Below are positions 45,113-55,155 of a stretch of 64,000 bases of DNA, piece by piece. A program made the position numbers and the translations under genes. The stretch lies in NCBI GenBank assembly GCA_035703165.1, contig DASSYR010000029.1, positions 1-64,000 on the forward strand, given 5' to 3'. The number at the start of each line of letters is the position of its first letter. Positions within the stretch are counted from its first letter, which is position 1. This DNA is from AWTP1-9 sp035703165 (GTDB lineage Bacteria > Bacteroidota > Bacteroidia > Chitinophagales > Chitinophagaceae). The notes under the pieces were generated by a model. The model searched no databases and had not been told where the DNA came from. It saw only the letters and a program-made list of their open reading frames with translations.

Positions 45113-48100
45113 TTAAAAACCAATATTCAAACCAAAAGTAAACGTACGTTGTTGGGGAACGGAACTGTTATCAATACCCAATTCAGTAAAGTTTTCTGGG
45201 TCAATGCCAGTATAGCTTGTCCAAACATGGAGATTTTGACCCTGAACAAAGAATCGGAGTGATTTTACAACATTATTCGTTAAATTTTGAATACGGCTTG
45301 TATTAAAGTTGTATGAAAGGATTATATTTTGTAATCGCAAAAAATCTCCTTTTTCAAGGAAACGACTATTGGCTTGTCCTTGCAGGTTTACCAGATTGTC
45401 GCGACCATAATATAATTTAGGAACATCTGTAGTTTGTCCCGGAGTCGTCCATCGGTTTAAAATTTCAGTTCCATTATTTACGAATCCTAAACTGTTCCAT
45501 ACTTCTTGTCGTGTAAGGTTATATACTTTATTACCCCCCTGGTATCGCAGGAAAATTTCCAATTCAAATTCTTTGTACTTAAAGGTATTGGTGATACCTC
45601 CAAACCATTGGGGTAATGGGTTTCCGATGATATAACGGTTACCTAAAGAAGTAGCAGCACCTAAAATACCGGGATTTGTTTTGTCAACAAGGTAATATCC
45701 GGCAGCAGCTCCACTGACATTATTATACTGAACCAATGTGCCATCTGCTTTATACCACATTGGGTTACCGTTGGCAGCATTTACACCGGCGTAATTATAA
45801 CCATAAAAAGAATTAATTTTTTCCCCTATTCTTAAAATATTAAATGTACCGTTGTTTGGCCCTGCAAGAGGTACTTCCACTTGGCCTTCGGCCAGTGATT
45901 TGACTTTATTGCCTATTTTGGTGAAATTGGTATTAATACTCCAGGTAAAATCTTTTCCCCGGATAATGTTGGCGTCAATGGCGATTTCAAAGCCATTATT
46001 TTGCAAAGCGCCAATGTTCTTCGAAATAACGTTTGCCGGAACACCTAAAGAAACAGGTTGCGGCTCATCATAAACCTGACCGTTATTTTTATTAACAAAA
46101 TAATCAGCAGTTAATGTAATGCGATTGGATAAAAAAGCCAAATCAATGCCAAAGTTTAGTTTCTGGTTTTTCTCCCATTTCAGTTTATCATTTCCTATTC
46201 TGTTTGCAGCAATACCCGCAACTCCACCGTATAGAACCGCACCGTAGGTACTTAACCAGGGGAATGAGGCGGATAGTTCATTGCCCACTTCTGCATAACT
46301 ACCCCGGATTTTAAAATCATTAAAAATTTTATTTAAGAAACTGTTAGCCCAGAAACCTTCTTCACTAACTCTCCAGCCAACTGAACTTCCAAAAAAGTTA
46401 CCATAACGTACTGCGGGAGCTAAACGGGATGAGCCATCTCTCCGAAATGAAAACTGTGCAAAATAACGACTTTTATAATCGTAATTTAAACGACTGAAAT
46501 AACTCTGAAAACCTGTTTTACCTTGAAACCCCCCCGAGAACTGATTGGCGTATGAATTACTTATCAGGTTATCGGATTGGAAGAATGGATCGGATATCGT
46601 TGTGCCTTGACCAAAGAAATTTTTATTTAGGCCTCTTTGCATTTCCACCCCGCCAATCAAGGTTACCGAATGGTTATTGAATGTTTCGTTGTAGGTAAAA
46701 TAGTTTTGCCAGGTATAAATTGAGAACTGAAAGTTTTGATTAAAGAAGCTACCCTGAGAGCCTCTTCCGTCACCATGCACTGCATCTAAACTTTGAAAAT
46801 CCTGAGAGTTAATAAAATCAACACTAGCCTGTGTACGAATACTAAAAGTTTTTACTGGCGTAATTTCGAGAAAGAAATTATTGATAACACGATACCTGTC
46901 ATTAGAAAACTTATTTTTATCCAGTACATATTTGATATTTGTATAGTTATTCTCGATAACTCTTGTATTGGCATCGCTACCCAATGCAGCATTATCCGTC
47001 GTAATATTATAGCCAGTTGGGTGTGAGGGATTATATACCCTGACATTAGGTAATGCCCGAGATGCACCACCAATTGCTCCGCTAAGAGCATTACCGCCAT
47101 CATTTTGACCAAAATCTTCGGTACGACTTAGCGTAATATTGTTGCCGATTTTAAAATACTTAGCTGGTCTGAATTCTATATTGCCACGAACATTATAACG
47201 ACGGTTTTTGTTGGTAATAATCAAACCGTCCTGTTGTAGGTAATTTACACTAAGAAAATATGAACTCTTTTCATTACCGCCATTAACACTCAGTGTATGA
47301 CTTTGTACCTGGGCATTTCTATTTGAAATAACGTCCAGCCAGTTAGTATTGGTGTTTTCTGAATTGGCAAAAGCGCCTTTAGCTAATCCGGCGTTTACAA
47401 GTTTTTCGTTGGCAATGGTAATAAACTGGTCTGCATTCAATAGTTTTGGTAAGTTGAAGGCATTACTTGAGCCATAATATAAATCATAGTTTACAGATAA
47501 TTTACCCGACTTACCTTTTTTCGTTGTAATTAATATCACGCCATTAGCCGCCCGGCTACCATAAATGGCAGTAGCAGCGCCATCCTTTAAAAGTTCTATT
47601 GATTCAATATCGTTTGGATTAATATCAGCTAATACGTTTGTATTAACCAATCCTGACGCACCACCACTAAATGAAGGTATGCCGTCCACAACAAGTAATG
47701 GATCTCGGCCTTGTGTTAATGAGTTTGTCCCGCGAATACGGATGCGGGGTGGGGCGCTTACGTTACCACTGACTTGTGTAACCTGTACACCAGCGGCACG
47801 ACCAGCCAATTGACGATCAAAAGAGGTGGTTGCGAGATTCCCAACATCATCACCGCTTACTTTTCCGATAGAAGAGGTAACAGCTCTCTTTTTTTGAACA
47901 CCATATCCCACTACAACTACTTCTTGCAGTTGGGAGTCTTCCAATGTAAGAGATACCTCAAAATTAGTTTCCTGGCCAATTGAAACTTCTTTTGAAACAA
48001 ACCCTACAATTGAAAAGACCAAGGTTTTTGCTGAAGCTGAAACCTCCAGTTTAAAACTACCATCAAATATTGTGGTAGTACCCTTTTTGGTTCCTTTAAC

Positions 48101-48229
48101 TGTTACGGAAACACCGGCAAGTGCCTCACCGGTTTTGTTATTCGTCACCTTTCCGGTAACGGTTTTTGTTTGTGCATTTGCAGTAAAGCACAAAAAGGCC
48201 ATAACTAGACCCCCTAGAAATTTTCTCAT
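45113..48229 (-). CDS. SusC/RagA-family TonB-dependent outer-membrane transporter
   Basis: The 1038-residue protein (from ATG 48229) has a signal peptide (FLGGLVMAFLCFTANAQ), a carboxypeptidase-like regulatory domain (about 23-100, VTGKVTNNKTGEALAG), a TonB-box/plug region (EVVVVGYGVQKKRAVTSS, then VQVTQVSGNVSAPPRIRIRG) and a long beta-barrel ending in a terminal Phe (FTFGLNIGF). I prefer ATG 48229 because 20 upstream codons from 48289 break the signal peptide. With the SusD downstream it forms a nutrient-import complex at the outer membrane. No sigma/anti-sigma or hybrid sensor gene is adjacent. Confidence 0.96.
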   Translation of the reverse strand: MRKFLGGLVMAFLCFTANAQTKTVTGKVTNNKTGEALAGVSVTVKGTKKGTTTIFDGSFKLEVSASAKTLVFSIVGFVSKEVSIGQETNFEVSLTLEDSQLQEVVVVGYGVQKKRAVTSSIGKVSGDDVGNLATTSFDRQLAGRAAGVQVTQVSGNVSAPPRIRIRGTNSLTQGRDPLLVVDGIPSFSGGASGLVNTNVLADINPNDIESIELLKDGAATAIYGSRAANGVILITTKKGKSGKLSVNYDLYYGSSNAFNLPKLLNADQFITIANEKLVNAGLAKGAFANSENTNTNWLDVISNRNAQVQSHTLSVNGGNEKSSYFLSVNYLQQDGLIITNKNRRYNVRGNIEFRPAKYFKIGNNITLSRTEDFGQNDGGNALSGAIGGASRALPNVRVYNPSHPTGYNITTDNAALGSDANTRVIENNYTNIKYVLDKNKFSNDRYRVINNFFLEITPVKTFSIRTQASVDFINSQDFQSLDAVHGDGRGSQGSFFNQNFQFSIYTWQNYFTYNETFNNHSVTLIGGVEMQRGLNKNFFGQGTTISDPFFQSDNLISNSYANQFSGGFQGKTGFQSYFSRLNYDYKSRYFAQFSFRRDGSSRLAPAVRYGNFFGSSVGWRVSEEGFWANSFLNKIFNDFKIRGSYAEVGNELSASFPWLSTYGAVLYGGVAGIAANRIGNDKLKWEKNQKLNFGIDLAFLSNRITLTADYFVNKNNGQVYDEPQPVSLGVPANVISKNIGALQNNGFEIAIDANIIRGKDFTWSINTNFTKIGNKVKSLAEGQVEVPLAGPNNGTFNILRIGEKINSFYGYNYAGVNAANGNPMWYKADGTLVQYNNVSGAAAGYYLVDKTNPGILGAATSLGNRYIIGNPLPQWFGGITNTFKYKEFELEIFLRYQGGNKVYNLTRQEVWNSLGFVNNGTEILNRWTTPGQTTDVPKLYYGRDNLVNLQGQANSRFLEKGDFLRLQNIILSYNFNTSRIQNLTNNVVKSLRFFVQGQNLHVWTSYTGIDPENFTELGIDNSSVPQQRTFTFGLNIGF

Positions 48230-48405
48230 ACTATAATTAGTTTTGATAATTAATAAACCTGTGATAGTTAGTGCAATAAACTCACCCAATAATCACAAGA
48301 AAATCTTAAACAACAAATTTAATTAAAATTCAATATTCAAGATAATTATATCAAGACAATTATTTTATCCAAAAAGCTGTCTTTTTATCCTGAAAAGGGG
48401 AGATT

Positions 48406-50727
48406 TTATTTATCGCTACGGGAGGTTAAAAGCAACAATACCGGCAACAGGATAAGATTTGTGATCATAGCTACAATTAATGTAAGCGAAGTCAGCCAGC
48501 CTAATGCCTGCGTGCCCCCAAAATTGCTGAAACAAAAAATTACAAAACCGGCTATTAATACAAGAGAAGTATAAATAATGCTAATGCCCGTATGACGGAT
48601 GGTTTGCTGAACAGTGGCCGTAACAGAATATTTTTGACGAGGTAATTCCTGCTTATAATTTACCAAAAAACGAATCGTTACATCAATAGCAATACCCAGC
48701 GCTACGCTAAATACCAATACGGTGCTTGGTTTTAACGGTACACCTGCCCAACCCATTATACCCGCAGTAATTACTAAAGGAATAATGTTAGGGATAAGGG
48801 AACAAAGTAAAATGCGCCAACTGCGAAATAAATAGAGCATACAAAAAGCAATTAAAACAAATGCCCAGACAATACTATCCTTTAATCCATTTATAATAAA
48901 ACGGCTGCCTTCTAAAAAAGTAACACTGGTTCCTGTTAACTGCACGTTGTATTTTGTGCTGTCAAAAAGCTGGTTAGCCTTTTCCCATATGTCATTGAGG
49001 ATTAAAGGAAGTTTGACAGATCCCACATCCTCCATGCTTACGCTAATCCGGGCCATTTGTTTTGAGCTGTCCATAAAAGTATTTACCAGCTTGCTAAACG
49101 AGTTTTGTCCGTTGCCCGAATTGCCTTTTGTTTGTAAATAGGGAGCAAGAAAAGCCAGGTCAAAATTATCAGGCATTGCATACATTACCGGGTCTCCCCC
49201 ATAATAGCCCTGTCTGGCAAATTTTAAACCTTCGTCAACCGATAAAGGTTTTGCCATTTCCGGCTTTGAAGCAATGTATTGTGCCAGGGAGTCAATTTTT
49301 AGTAAATTATTCAGGTTACGGGAAGCTCCAAATTTTTTCTTTGTGTCCACCACAATTTCAAGCGGCATTACCCCATGGAAGTGTTTTTCAAAAAACTTAA
49401 GATCCTTATACAACTTGTCGCTTTTAGGTAAATCATCCACAATAAAACCTACCGATTTTAATTTTAAAATACCCATTACAGCAAAAACAAGGACTGTGAG
49501 GGTAGTGAGGTAAACGGTTTTCCGGTGGCTGAATACCCATTTTTCGATGCTGATTAATGTTTTGTTTAGCCATTTATTTTCTAAATATTTAATGTGTCTT
49601 GATTTAGGCGGCGGCAAATAACTCAAAGCCGCAGGTAATAACATAAAAGAAACAAAAAACAAAAGCATGATATTAATACCAGCCACTGCGCCAAATTCTT
49701 TTAAAACAGCGCTTTTTGTTAAAGCAAATACCGCGAAACCTATGGCAGCCGTAATGTTACAAAAAAGTGTAACTACACCCATTCGGCTTACCATGTTTAT
49801 CAAAGCTTCCTGCTTGTTACGACTATGCTTGTATTCAGTATGATATTTATTTAAAAAATAAATGCAATTGGGGATACCAATTACTACAATCAGTGGCGGA
49901 ATCAAGGCATTTAGCAAAGTGATTTTGTATCCGAATAAATGCATTGTGCCCAGGCTCCATAATACACCTATTATAACTACCAGGATGGAAAGTAATGTAG
50001 CGCTGAAGGATCGAAAAAAAAGCAATAAAATAAGAGCCGACAAAACAACGGAGCCAAACAAAAACAATTTCATTTCATCTGCAATTCGGGTGCTGATGGT
50101 AGTACGAACCAACGGCAGCCCGCTTAAAGCAAGCTCAATATTATTTTGCGCACCAAATTTATTGGCAATAGCTATAATTTTAGGAACTACAATATTTCTT
50201 CTCGGACTGTTTAGTACATCTTTGTTTACACTCACAGCCATTAAATACACTTTTGACGAAGGGTTGTACAAAAGATTTTTATAAAATGGCAGATTTTCAA
50301 AAACAGCCCTGGCGCTATCCAATTCAGACTGTGATGTATAAAACGATTTAAAAACAGGAACAGCTTTTAATTTTTCGGTAGCAACTTCTTTAACGAGTGT
50401 AACCGTTTCTGAGATGGATAAAACTCCATTTACACCCTCCACTTTTTTTATTTGCCCGGAAAATTCAACGTAATTGTTGAAGAGATTTACATTAAAAAAA
50501 TTATTGCTGTTAAAGCCAATTACCAGGGTATTGCCATCATCTCCAAATTTTTGGCGGAACTCTTGGTATTCCTTGTATTTTGGATGATTAGTAGGTATGG
50601 CACGGGCAAATTCGTAACTCATTTTTACCTGGCTGGCAAAATATCCCATCACAATGGTTAAGAGCGATAGAAAAATTAAAACGGGTAAACGCTTTTTTAA
50701 AACAAAACGAGCCAGGTTTGTCCACAT
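48406..50727 (-). CDS. RND/MMPL-family transporter (HAE3-like)
   Basis: The 773-residue protein has about twelve membrane helices in two halves, each with a large periplasmic loop. Conserved helix segments are TLLNALIPPLIVVIGIPNC and STVLVFSVALGIAIDVTIRF. Such RND proteins move hydrophobic compounds or lipids using the proton gradient. I chose ATG 50727 (MWTNLARFVLKK), which starts just before the first helix; the frame continues upstream to 50826 with an unlikely aromatic stretch. It is divergent from porZ. The substrate is unknown. Confidence 0.9.
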   Translation of the reverse strand: MWTNLARFVLKKRLPVLIFLSLLTIVMGYFASQVKMSYEFARAIPTNHPKYKEYQEFRQKFGDDGNTLVIGFNSNNFFNVNLFNNYVEFSGQIKKVEGVNGVLSISETVTLVKEVATEKLKAVPVFKSFYTSQSELDSARAVFENLPFYKNLLYNPSSKVYLMAVSVNKDVLNSPRRNIVVPKIIAIANKFGAQNNIELALSGLPLVRTTISTRIADEMKLFLFGSVVLSALILLLFFRSFSATLLSILVVIIGVLWSLGTMHLFGYKITLLNALIPPLIVVIGIPNCIYFLNKYHTEYKHSRNKQEALINMVSRMGVVTLFCNITAAIGFAVFALTKSAVLKEFGAVAGINIMLLFFVSFMLLPAALSYLPPPKSRHIKYLENKWLNKTLISIEKWVFSHRKTVYLTTLTVLVFAVMGILKLKSVGFIVDDLPKSDKLYKDLKFFEKHFHGVMPLEIVVDTKKKFGASRNLNNLLKIDSLAQYIASKPEMAKPLSVDEGLKFARQGYYGGDPVMYAMPDNFDLAFLAPYLQTKGNSGNGQNSFSKLVNTFMDSSKQMARISVSMEDVGSVKLPLILNDIWEKANQLFDSTKYNVQLTGTSVTFLEGSRFIINGLKDSIVWAFVLIAFCMLYLFRSWRILLCSLIPNIIPLVITAGIMGWAGVPLKPSTVLVFSVALGIAIDVTIRFLVNYKQELPRQKYSVTATVQQTIRHTGISIIYTSLVLIAGFVIFCFSNFGGTQALGWLTSLTLIVAMITNLILLPVLLLLTSRSDK

Positions 50728-50808
50728 ACGGTCATCTTTGAATTGAACAGCAAAGAAACTAAAATGGCAGGGGGCAGCAAAATAAAAATACAGTTTAGGT
50801 GATAAGCA

Positions 50809-50843
50809 TTTGTTAATGCCTCTCACATAAAATCTTATTTTTG
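50809..50843 (+). promoter_or_regulatory. Candidate porZ promoter, possibly giving a leaderless mRNA
   Basis: TTTG (50809-50812), 23 bases, then a perfect TATTTTTG (50836-50843). The ATG of porZ begins only five bases after the -7 element, so the transcript may start at or next to the start codon. Confidence 0.45.
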
Positions 50844-50847
50844 ATAT

Positions 50848-53163
50848 ATGTTGTTATTCAGAATTTTTGGTTTAATTTTTTTTATTGTTTTCTCCATTCG
50901 GGTATCGGCACAGTTACCACCTGTGGGAGAGTGGCGTATGCACCTTGATTATTTTAATGGACGAGCCATTACGCAAGATGATAAGTTTGTTTACTGTGCT
51001 TCCGCAGCAAGTTTTTTCAGTGTTGATAAAAAAGAGTTTACAATTAACCGGTATGATAAAGTATCCGGGTTAAATGATATAGGGATTAGTACACTTAGCT
51101 TTGATGATAATACAGGTAAATTATTGATTGCTTATACTAATAGTAATATTGATATTTTGTACAAACAGAATATTTATAATATTCCTGATATAAAAAGGAA
51201 AGATTTAATTGGCGATAAGAACATATACAATGTGTTTTTTAAAAATGGTAAAAGTTATCTCTCTACCGGGCTTGGTGTAATAGTAGCGGATCTGAATAAA
51301 TATGAAATTAAAGAAACATGGCTTATTGGTAATAATGGTGGCGCTGTAAAAGTGAATGGTTTTACAGCAGATAACAATTTGTTTTATGCTGCTACAACAG
51401 AAGGATTAAAGGTGGCATCCCAAAGCGCTGCTAATCTTACCGATTACCGTAACTGGATGCTGGCCAGCCAAACGGGTAATTTAAGCGCCGGTGTTTGCAA
51501 AGATGTAGTTAACTTGAATGGAAAAATAATAGCACTGAAAAATGATTCGCTTTTTGTAAATAATAATAACAACTGGAGTTTGTTTTATGATGACGATTTT
51601 GAAATTGTGAATCTTACGATTAGTAATAATAAACTTGTAATTACAGAGAAAAAAGGAGATTATTTTGATGCAAGGATTTTAGTTGTTAATTCATCCGGTG
51701 TTATTGAAAAAACGCTATTGCGAACGGAAGGTTTTTTTCATCCTTTACAAGCAGTGATAGACGAGAATACTGTGTGGGCAACGGATTTATACGTACCGTT
51801 GCTTTATAAAGAAGGTGGTTCCAACACAGATAAAATTATTCCGAATTCCCCTTATGGACCCTTGGATGGGACTATGGTAGCAGCGAATAACTCCTTGTGG
51901 GTTTGTGGCGGTTCTGTGAACGAAGCATGGAACTATCAGTATAATCGCTCCGGCTTTTTTCAGTTAATGCAAGATCAATGGATACCGTATAATCGAAATG
52001 TATTACCCCGGTTTCAGTGGATGGATAGTGTATATGATATTATTACGATAGCTATAGACCCTAGAGACGAAACCATTTATGCAGGCTCGTATGGAAGAGG
52101 TTTAGCAGAAATAAAAAAAGATTTTAGTTTTACCATCTATAAACAAAATTCTGCCATAGGCCCCACCATTGGCGACCCTACCGCTTACCGTGTGAGTGGA
52201 TTAGCTTTTGATGCGGAAAACAATTTGTGGGTGAGTAACTTTGGATCGCCTCAAAATTTTCATGTTAAAAAGGCAGATGGTGGCTGGAAATCTTTTACTA
52301 TTCCTTTTTTAATTTCAGAAAACGCGGTGGCAGATATTGTTATTGATGATGCAAATCAAAAGTGGATTGTTTCTCCTAAAGGGAATGGGTTAATTTGTTT
52401 TAATCACGGCGCAAGTATTGATAATTCAGGAGATGACCGATGGCAATATTATCGTTTCGGAAAAGGAAATGGAAATTTACCCAGTAACAAAGTTAACTGT
52501 ATAGCAAAAGATAAAGATGGCTTTATATGGGTAGGAACGGATAAAGGTATTGCCATCATTCAATGTACACAGGATGTTTTTAGCAATAACGGTTGTGAAG
52601 CATCAATACCAATTGTGCAGCAAGATCGTTTTGCCGGTTATTTGTTTGGTACTGAAGATGTAAAAACCATTGCAGTGGACGGGGCAAATCGTAAATGGGT
52701 AGGTACACAAAATGGTGTATGGTTAATTAGTGCAAACGGGGAAAAAGTTATTTACCGTTTTACTGAAGAGAACAGCCCTTTACCTGCCAATGAAATTAAA
52801 CGTATTGCCGTAGATCCCAAATCAGGCGAAGTGTTTATCTCTACTTTTAATGGTTTGTGTTCTTTCAGAAGTACGGCCACAGAGGGCAGTGAAACAAACG
52901 AAGACGTATTAGTATTTCCGAATCCGGTACCCCCAAACTATAACGGAACGATTGCAATAAAGGGGTTGGTAAATAACGCCATTGTAAAAATTACCGAAAT
53001 AGACGGGAGATTGATTTATCAGACAAGAGCTTTGGGTGGTCAGGCAATATGGAATGGTAAAGATTATAAAGGAAGAAAAATTTCAACCGGTGTGTATCTT
53101 GTACTAATTGCAGATGAACAAAACCGGGAAAAAGCAGTAGCCAAAATTGTATTTATTCATTAA
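50848..53163 (+). CDS. porZ: Type IX secretion system surface protein PorZ
   Basis: The 771-residue protein has a signal peptide (FGLIFFIVFSIRVSAQ). Two beta-propeller-like domains follow, starting with LPPVGEWRMHLDYFNGRAI and continuing with blades such as LLIAYTNSNIDILY and DKDGFIWVGTDKGIAII. The C-terminal 85 residues form a T9SS type A sorting domain (VFPNPVPPNYNGTIAIKG, then ISTGVYLVLIADEQNREKAV). In Porphyromonas, PorZ is part of the cell-surface attachment complex and handles anionic LPS. The combination of N-terminal motif, length and sorting domain supports the call. recO follows by nine bases. Confidence 0.9.
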   Translation: MLLFRIFGLIFFIVFSIRVSAQLPPVGEWRMHLDYFNGRAITQDDKFVYCASAASFFSVDKKEFTINRYDKVSGLNDIGISTLSFDDNTGKLLIAYTNSNIDILYKQNIYNIPDIKRKDLIGDKNIYNVFFKNGKSYLSTGLGVIVADLNKYEIKETWLIGNNGGAVKVNGFTADNNLFYAATTEGLKVASQSAANLTDYRNWMLASQTGNLSAGVCKDVVNLNGKIIALKNDSLFVNNNNNWSLFYDDDFEIVNLTISNNKLVITEKKGDYFDARILVVNSSGVIEKTLLRTEGFFHPLQAVIDENTVWATDLYVPLLYKEGGSNTDKIIPNSPYGPLDGTMVAANNSLWVCGGSVNEAWNYQYNRSGFFQLMQDQWIPYNRNVLPRFQWMDSVYDIITIAIDPRDETIYAGSYGRGLAEIKKDFSFTIYKQNSAIGPTIGDPTAYRVSGLAFDAENNLWVSNFGSPQNFHVKKADGGWKSFTIPFLISENAVADIVIDDANQKWIVSPKGNGLICFNHGASIDNSGDDRWQYYRFGKGNGNLPSNKVNCIAKDKDGFIWVGTDKGIAIIQCTQDVFSNNGCEASIPIVQQDRFAGYLFGTEDVKTIAVDGANRKWVGTQNGVWLISANGEKVIYRFTEENSPLPANEIKRIAVDPKSGEVFISTFNGLCSFRSTATEGSETNEDVLVFPNPVPPNYNGTIAIKGLVNNAIVKITEIDGRLIYQTRALGGQAIWNGKDYKGRKISTGVYLVLIADEQNREKAVAKIVFIH

Positions 53164-53172
53164 GATATTATT

Positions 53173-53916
53173 GTGAGCCAGCTTCATAAAACAAAGTGCG
53201 TAGTTGTAAAAACGGTAAAATATGGGGAATCAAGTCTGATTATCTCTGCTTATACAGAATTATTTGGGGTACAGTCCTATCTTATAAACAATGTTCGTGT
53301 ATCTGGCAAAAAAGGAAGTGGTAAAGCCAATTTGTTTCAGCCTGGTTCCATATTGGAAATGATTGTTTATCATAATGAGTTGAAAAACCTGCAACGCATT
53401 AAAGAATGTAAATGGGGCTATTTATATCAGCATATTTTTAGTGATGTGATAAAAAATGCTGTTGTTTTATTTATGGTTGAGATGATACAAAAGTGTGTAA
53501 AACAACCTGAAGCAAACCCACACCTGTTTTCGTTTATTGAAGAATCCCTCATACAAGCCGATAGAAGTAATGAAAAAATTGTTGCCAATTTCCCGCTGTA
53601 TTTTGCTATCCATTTGGCAACTTTTTTCGGATTTCAGCTACAAGATAATTTTTCGACAAGTAAAAATATTTTTGATTTAAAAGAAGGATTTTTTGTTTCT
53701 GAAAAACCAGAGCATCCATATTTTATTGATGGAAAATTAAGCGAAGTACTCTCCGATTTGTTGAAGATAATGCAACCGGGGGAGTTGATTCAATTATCTC
53801 TTAATCATGAAATCAGAAGAGCGTTGCTTAACAACTTGCAGATTTTTTATGCATTGCACATGCAGGATTTTGGCCAACTCAAATCGTTGGTAGTATTACA
53901 GGAAGTGTTAAATTAA
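53173..53916 (+). CDS. recO: DNA repair protein RecO
   Basis: The 247-residue protein has an N-terminal OB fold (KCVVVKTVKYGESSLIISAY, then FGVQSYLINNVR) and a helical C-terminal domain (HLATFFGFQLQDN). RecO binds ssDNA-SSB and loads RecA in the RecFOR pathway. The start is GTG at 53173, which gives the usual family beginning. It follows porZ closely and is probably on the same transcript; the two functions are unrelated. It is convergent with the amidohydrolase gene. Confidence 0.93.
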   Translation: MSQLHKTKCVVVKTVKYGESSLIISAYTELFGVQSYLINNVRVSGKKGSGKANLFQPGSILEMIVYHNELKNLQRIKECKWGYLYQHIFSDVIKNAVVLFMVEMIQKCVKQPEANPHLFSFIEESLIQADRSNEKIVANFPLYFAIHLATFFGFQLQDNFSTSKNIFDLKEGFFVSEKPEHPYFIDGKLSEVLSDLLKIMQPGELIQLSLNHEIRRALLNNLQIFYALHMQDFGQLKSLVVLQEVLN

Positions 53917-53941
53917 TGATGTTGATATCTTATTATTTTGA

Positions 53942-55111
53942 TTAGAGTAGCCGTTTTGAACCACTCATATCTGATTTCAATAGAACCACTCCCGGTTTTT
54001 TTCCTTTTTCAAAGCTACCCAATTCATCATCCCACTGCAAAGCTTTGGCTCCATGGAGGGTGGCAAAAGACAAAAGTTGCTCCGGCTCAACATAAGTTTG
54101 TAATGTTTGCATCTCTTTAGCAATACTAAGTTGCCAATTGCTGCTATAGCTATCCGTGCCGAGAACGATTGAACAGTTATTGTTGATAAACATATTAACG
54201 GGCGGCAGATTATTTTCGATGTACAGGTTAGCATTAGGACAAAGACAATAAACCAGTTTTATATTGTTGTTAGAAGCATATTCATTAGCCCAGATAACAT
54301 CTTCCTCCGACATATACGTATTATGAATAAGGAAAATGGTTTGCCCGTTATTAAAAAAAGGTAATACGGAACGAATGCTGCTTTTGCCCGTTACAGGGAA
54401 TGGAGATTTATCAATGCCAAATAATTTTAGCAATTTTAAATATTCACCCCCGCCGGTTCTATACAATTCATCCTCAGCCGGGTGTTCCTGGTTGTGAATG
54501 GAAATGATTTGATTTGCCGTAGCCAGGTTGATTAATGAAAATGTTTTTGGACTAATACTGTATGGAGCATGGGGTACAAGAGATGACCGATGACCGATAG
54601 CAGATGATCGAAGCAGATTTTCCATTTCGTTTAACACACTTTTATAATGATCAAAATTCTCGTCTGCTTTTTCATCAGTAAAACTGAGTACCTCCACAAA
54701 GTTTTGCCAGTAAATATTGCTTTTTGATTTTACTACGGCCGTATCTGCTGTATTGCCAATATCGCCTACTGCCACAATTCCGTTGTCATACATTTCCTTT
54801 TCGGCATAAATTATTTTTTCCTGGATTACTTCCGGGGCAAACCCTCTTTTTGTTACTACTGAACATAAAAATTCTATTAAGCCTGTGTGAGGTGGAATAA
54901 TATTTTTTAAGTGACTTAATTCAAGATGACAATGGCAATTAACAAATCCCGGGGTTAAAATACCTTCAAAAACCTCCACATCCCCGCCAGCTTCATCAAC
55001 GCTTACTATATCATGAATCCGCCCATTGGTATCTGTTATTAATACATAATTTTCATCCAGTAATTTATAACCGGTAAAGAGTTGAGTGGCTTTGAATTTT
55101 CTTAATTCCAT
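53942..55111 (-). CDS. Amidohydrolase-superfamily deaminase-like enzyme with a repeat insert
   Basis: The 389-residue protein has the metal-dependent amidohydrolase signature LTPGFVNCHCHLELSHLK, then VPHAPYSISP, SIHNQEHPAEDE, FLIHNTYMSEED and the late Asp in VLGTDSYSSN. This is the order of metal ligands in the TRZ/ATZ and cytosine-deaminase-like group. It could be aminodeoxyfutalosine deaminase (futalosine pathway for menaquinone) or another aminohydrolase; the sequence does not decide. About residues 168-177 read SSAIGHRSS, encoded by a short tandem repeat, just before the VPHAPYS metal motif. Confidence 0.85.
   Translation of the reverse strand: MELRKFKATQLFTGYKLLDENYVLITDTNGRIHDIVSVDEAGGDVEVFEGILTPGFVNCHCHLELSHLKNIIPPHTGLIEFLCSVVTKRGFAPEVIQEKIIYAEKEMYDNGIVAVGDIGNTADTAVVKSKSNIYWQNFVEVLSFTDEKADENFDHYKSVLNEMENLLRSSAIGHRSSLVPHAPYSISPKTFSLINLATANQIISIHNQEHPAEDELYRTGGGEYLKLLKLFGIDKSPFPVTGKSSIRSVLPFFNNGQTIFLIHNTYMSEEDVIWANEYASNNNIKLVYCLCPNANLYIENNLPPVNMFINNNCSIVLGTDSYSSNWQLSIAKEMQTLQTYVEPEQLLSFATLHGAKALQWDDELGSFEKGKKPGVVLLKSDMSGSKRLL
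54581..54610 (-). repeat. Short in-frame tandem repeat within the amidohydrolase gene
   Basis: The plus strand here carries GATGACCGATGACCGATAG followed by a related CAGATGATCG. It encodes SAIGHRSS in the gene frame. Short elements translated as IGHR/SAIGHR repeats occur, to my knowledge, dispersed in Chitinophagaceae and related genomes, often in frame. Only one copy is visible in this window, so its dispersed nature is inferred. Confidence 0.5.
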
Positions 55112-55155
55112 GCGGTTGAATTATTTTATTTTTGCACCCCATTCCGTAATTGGAA

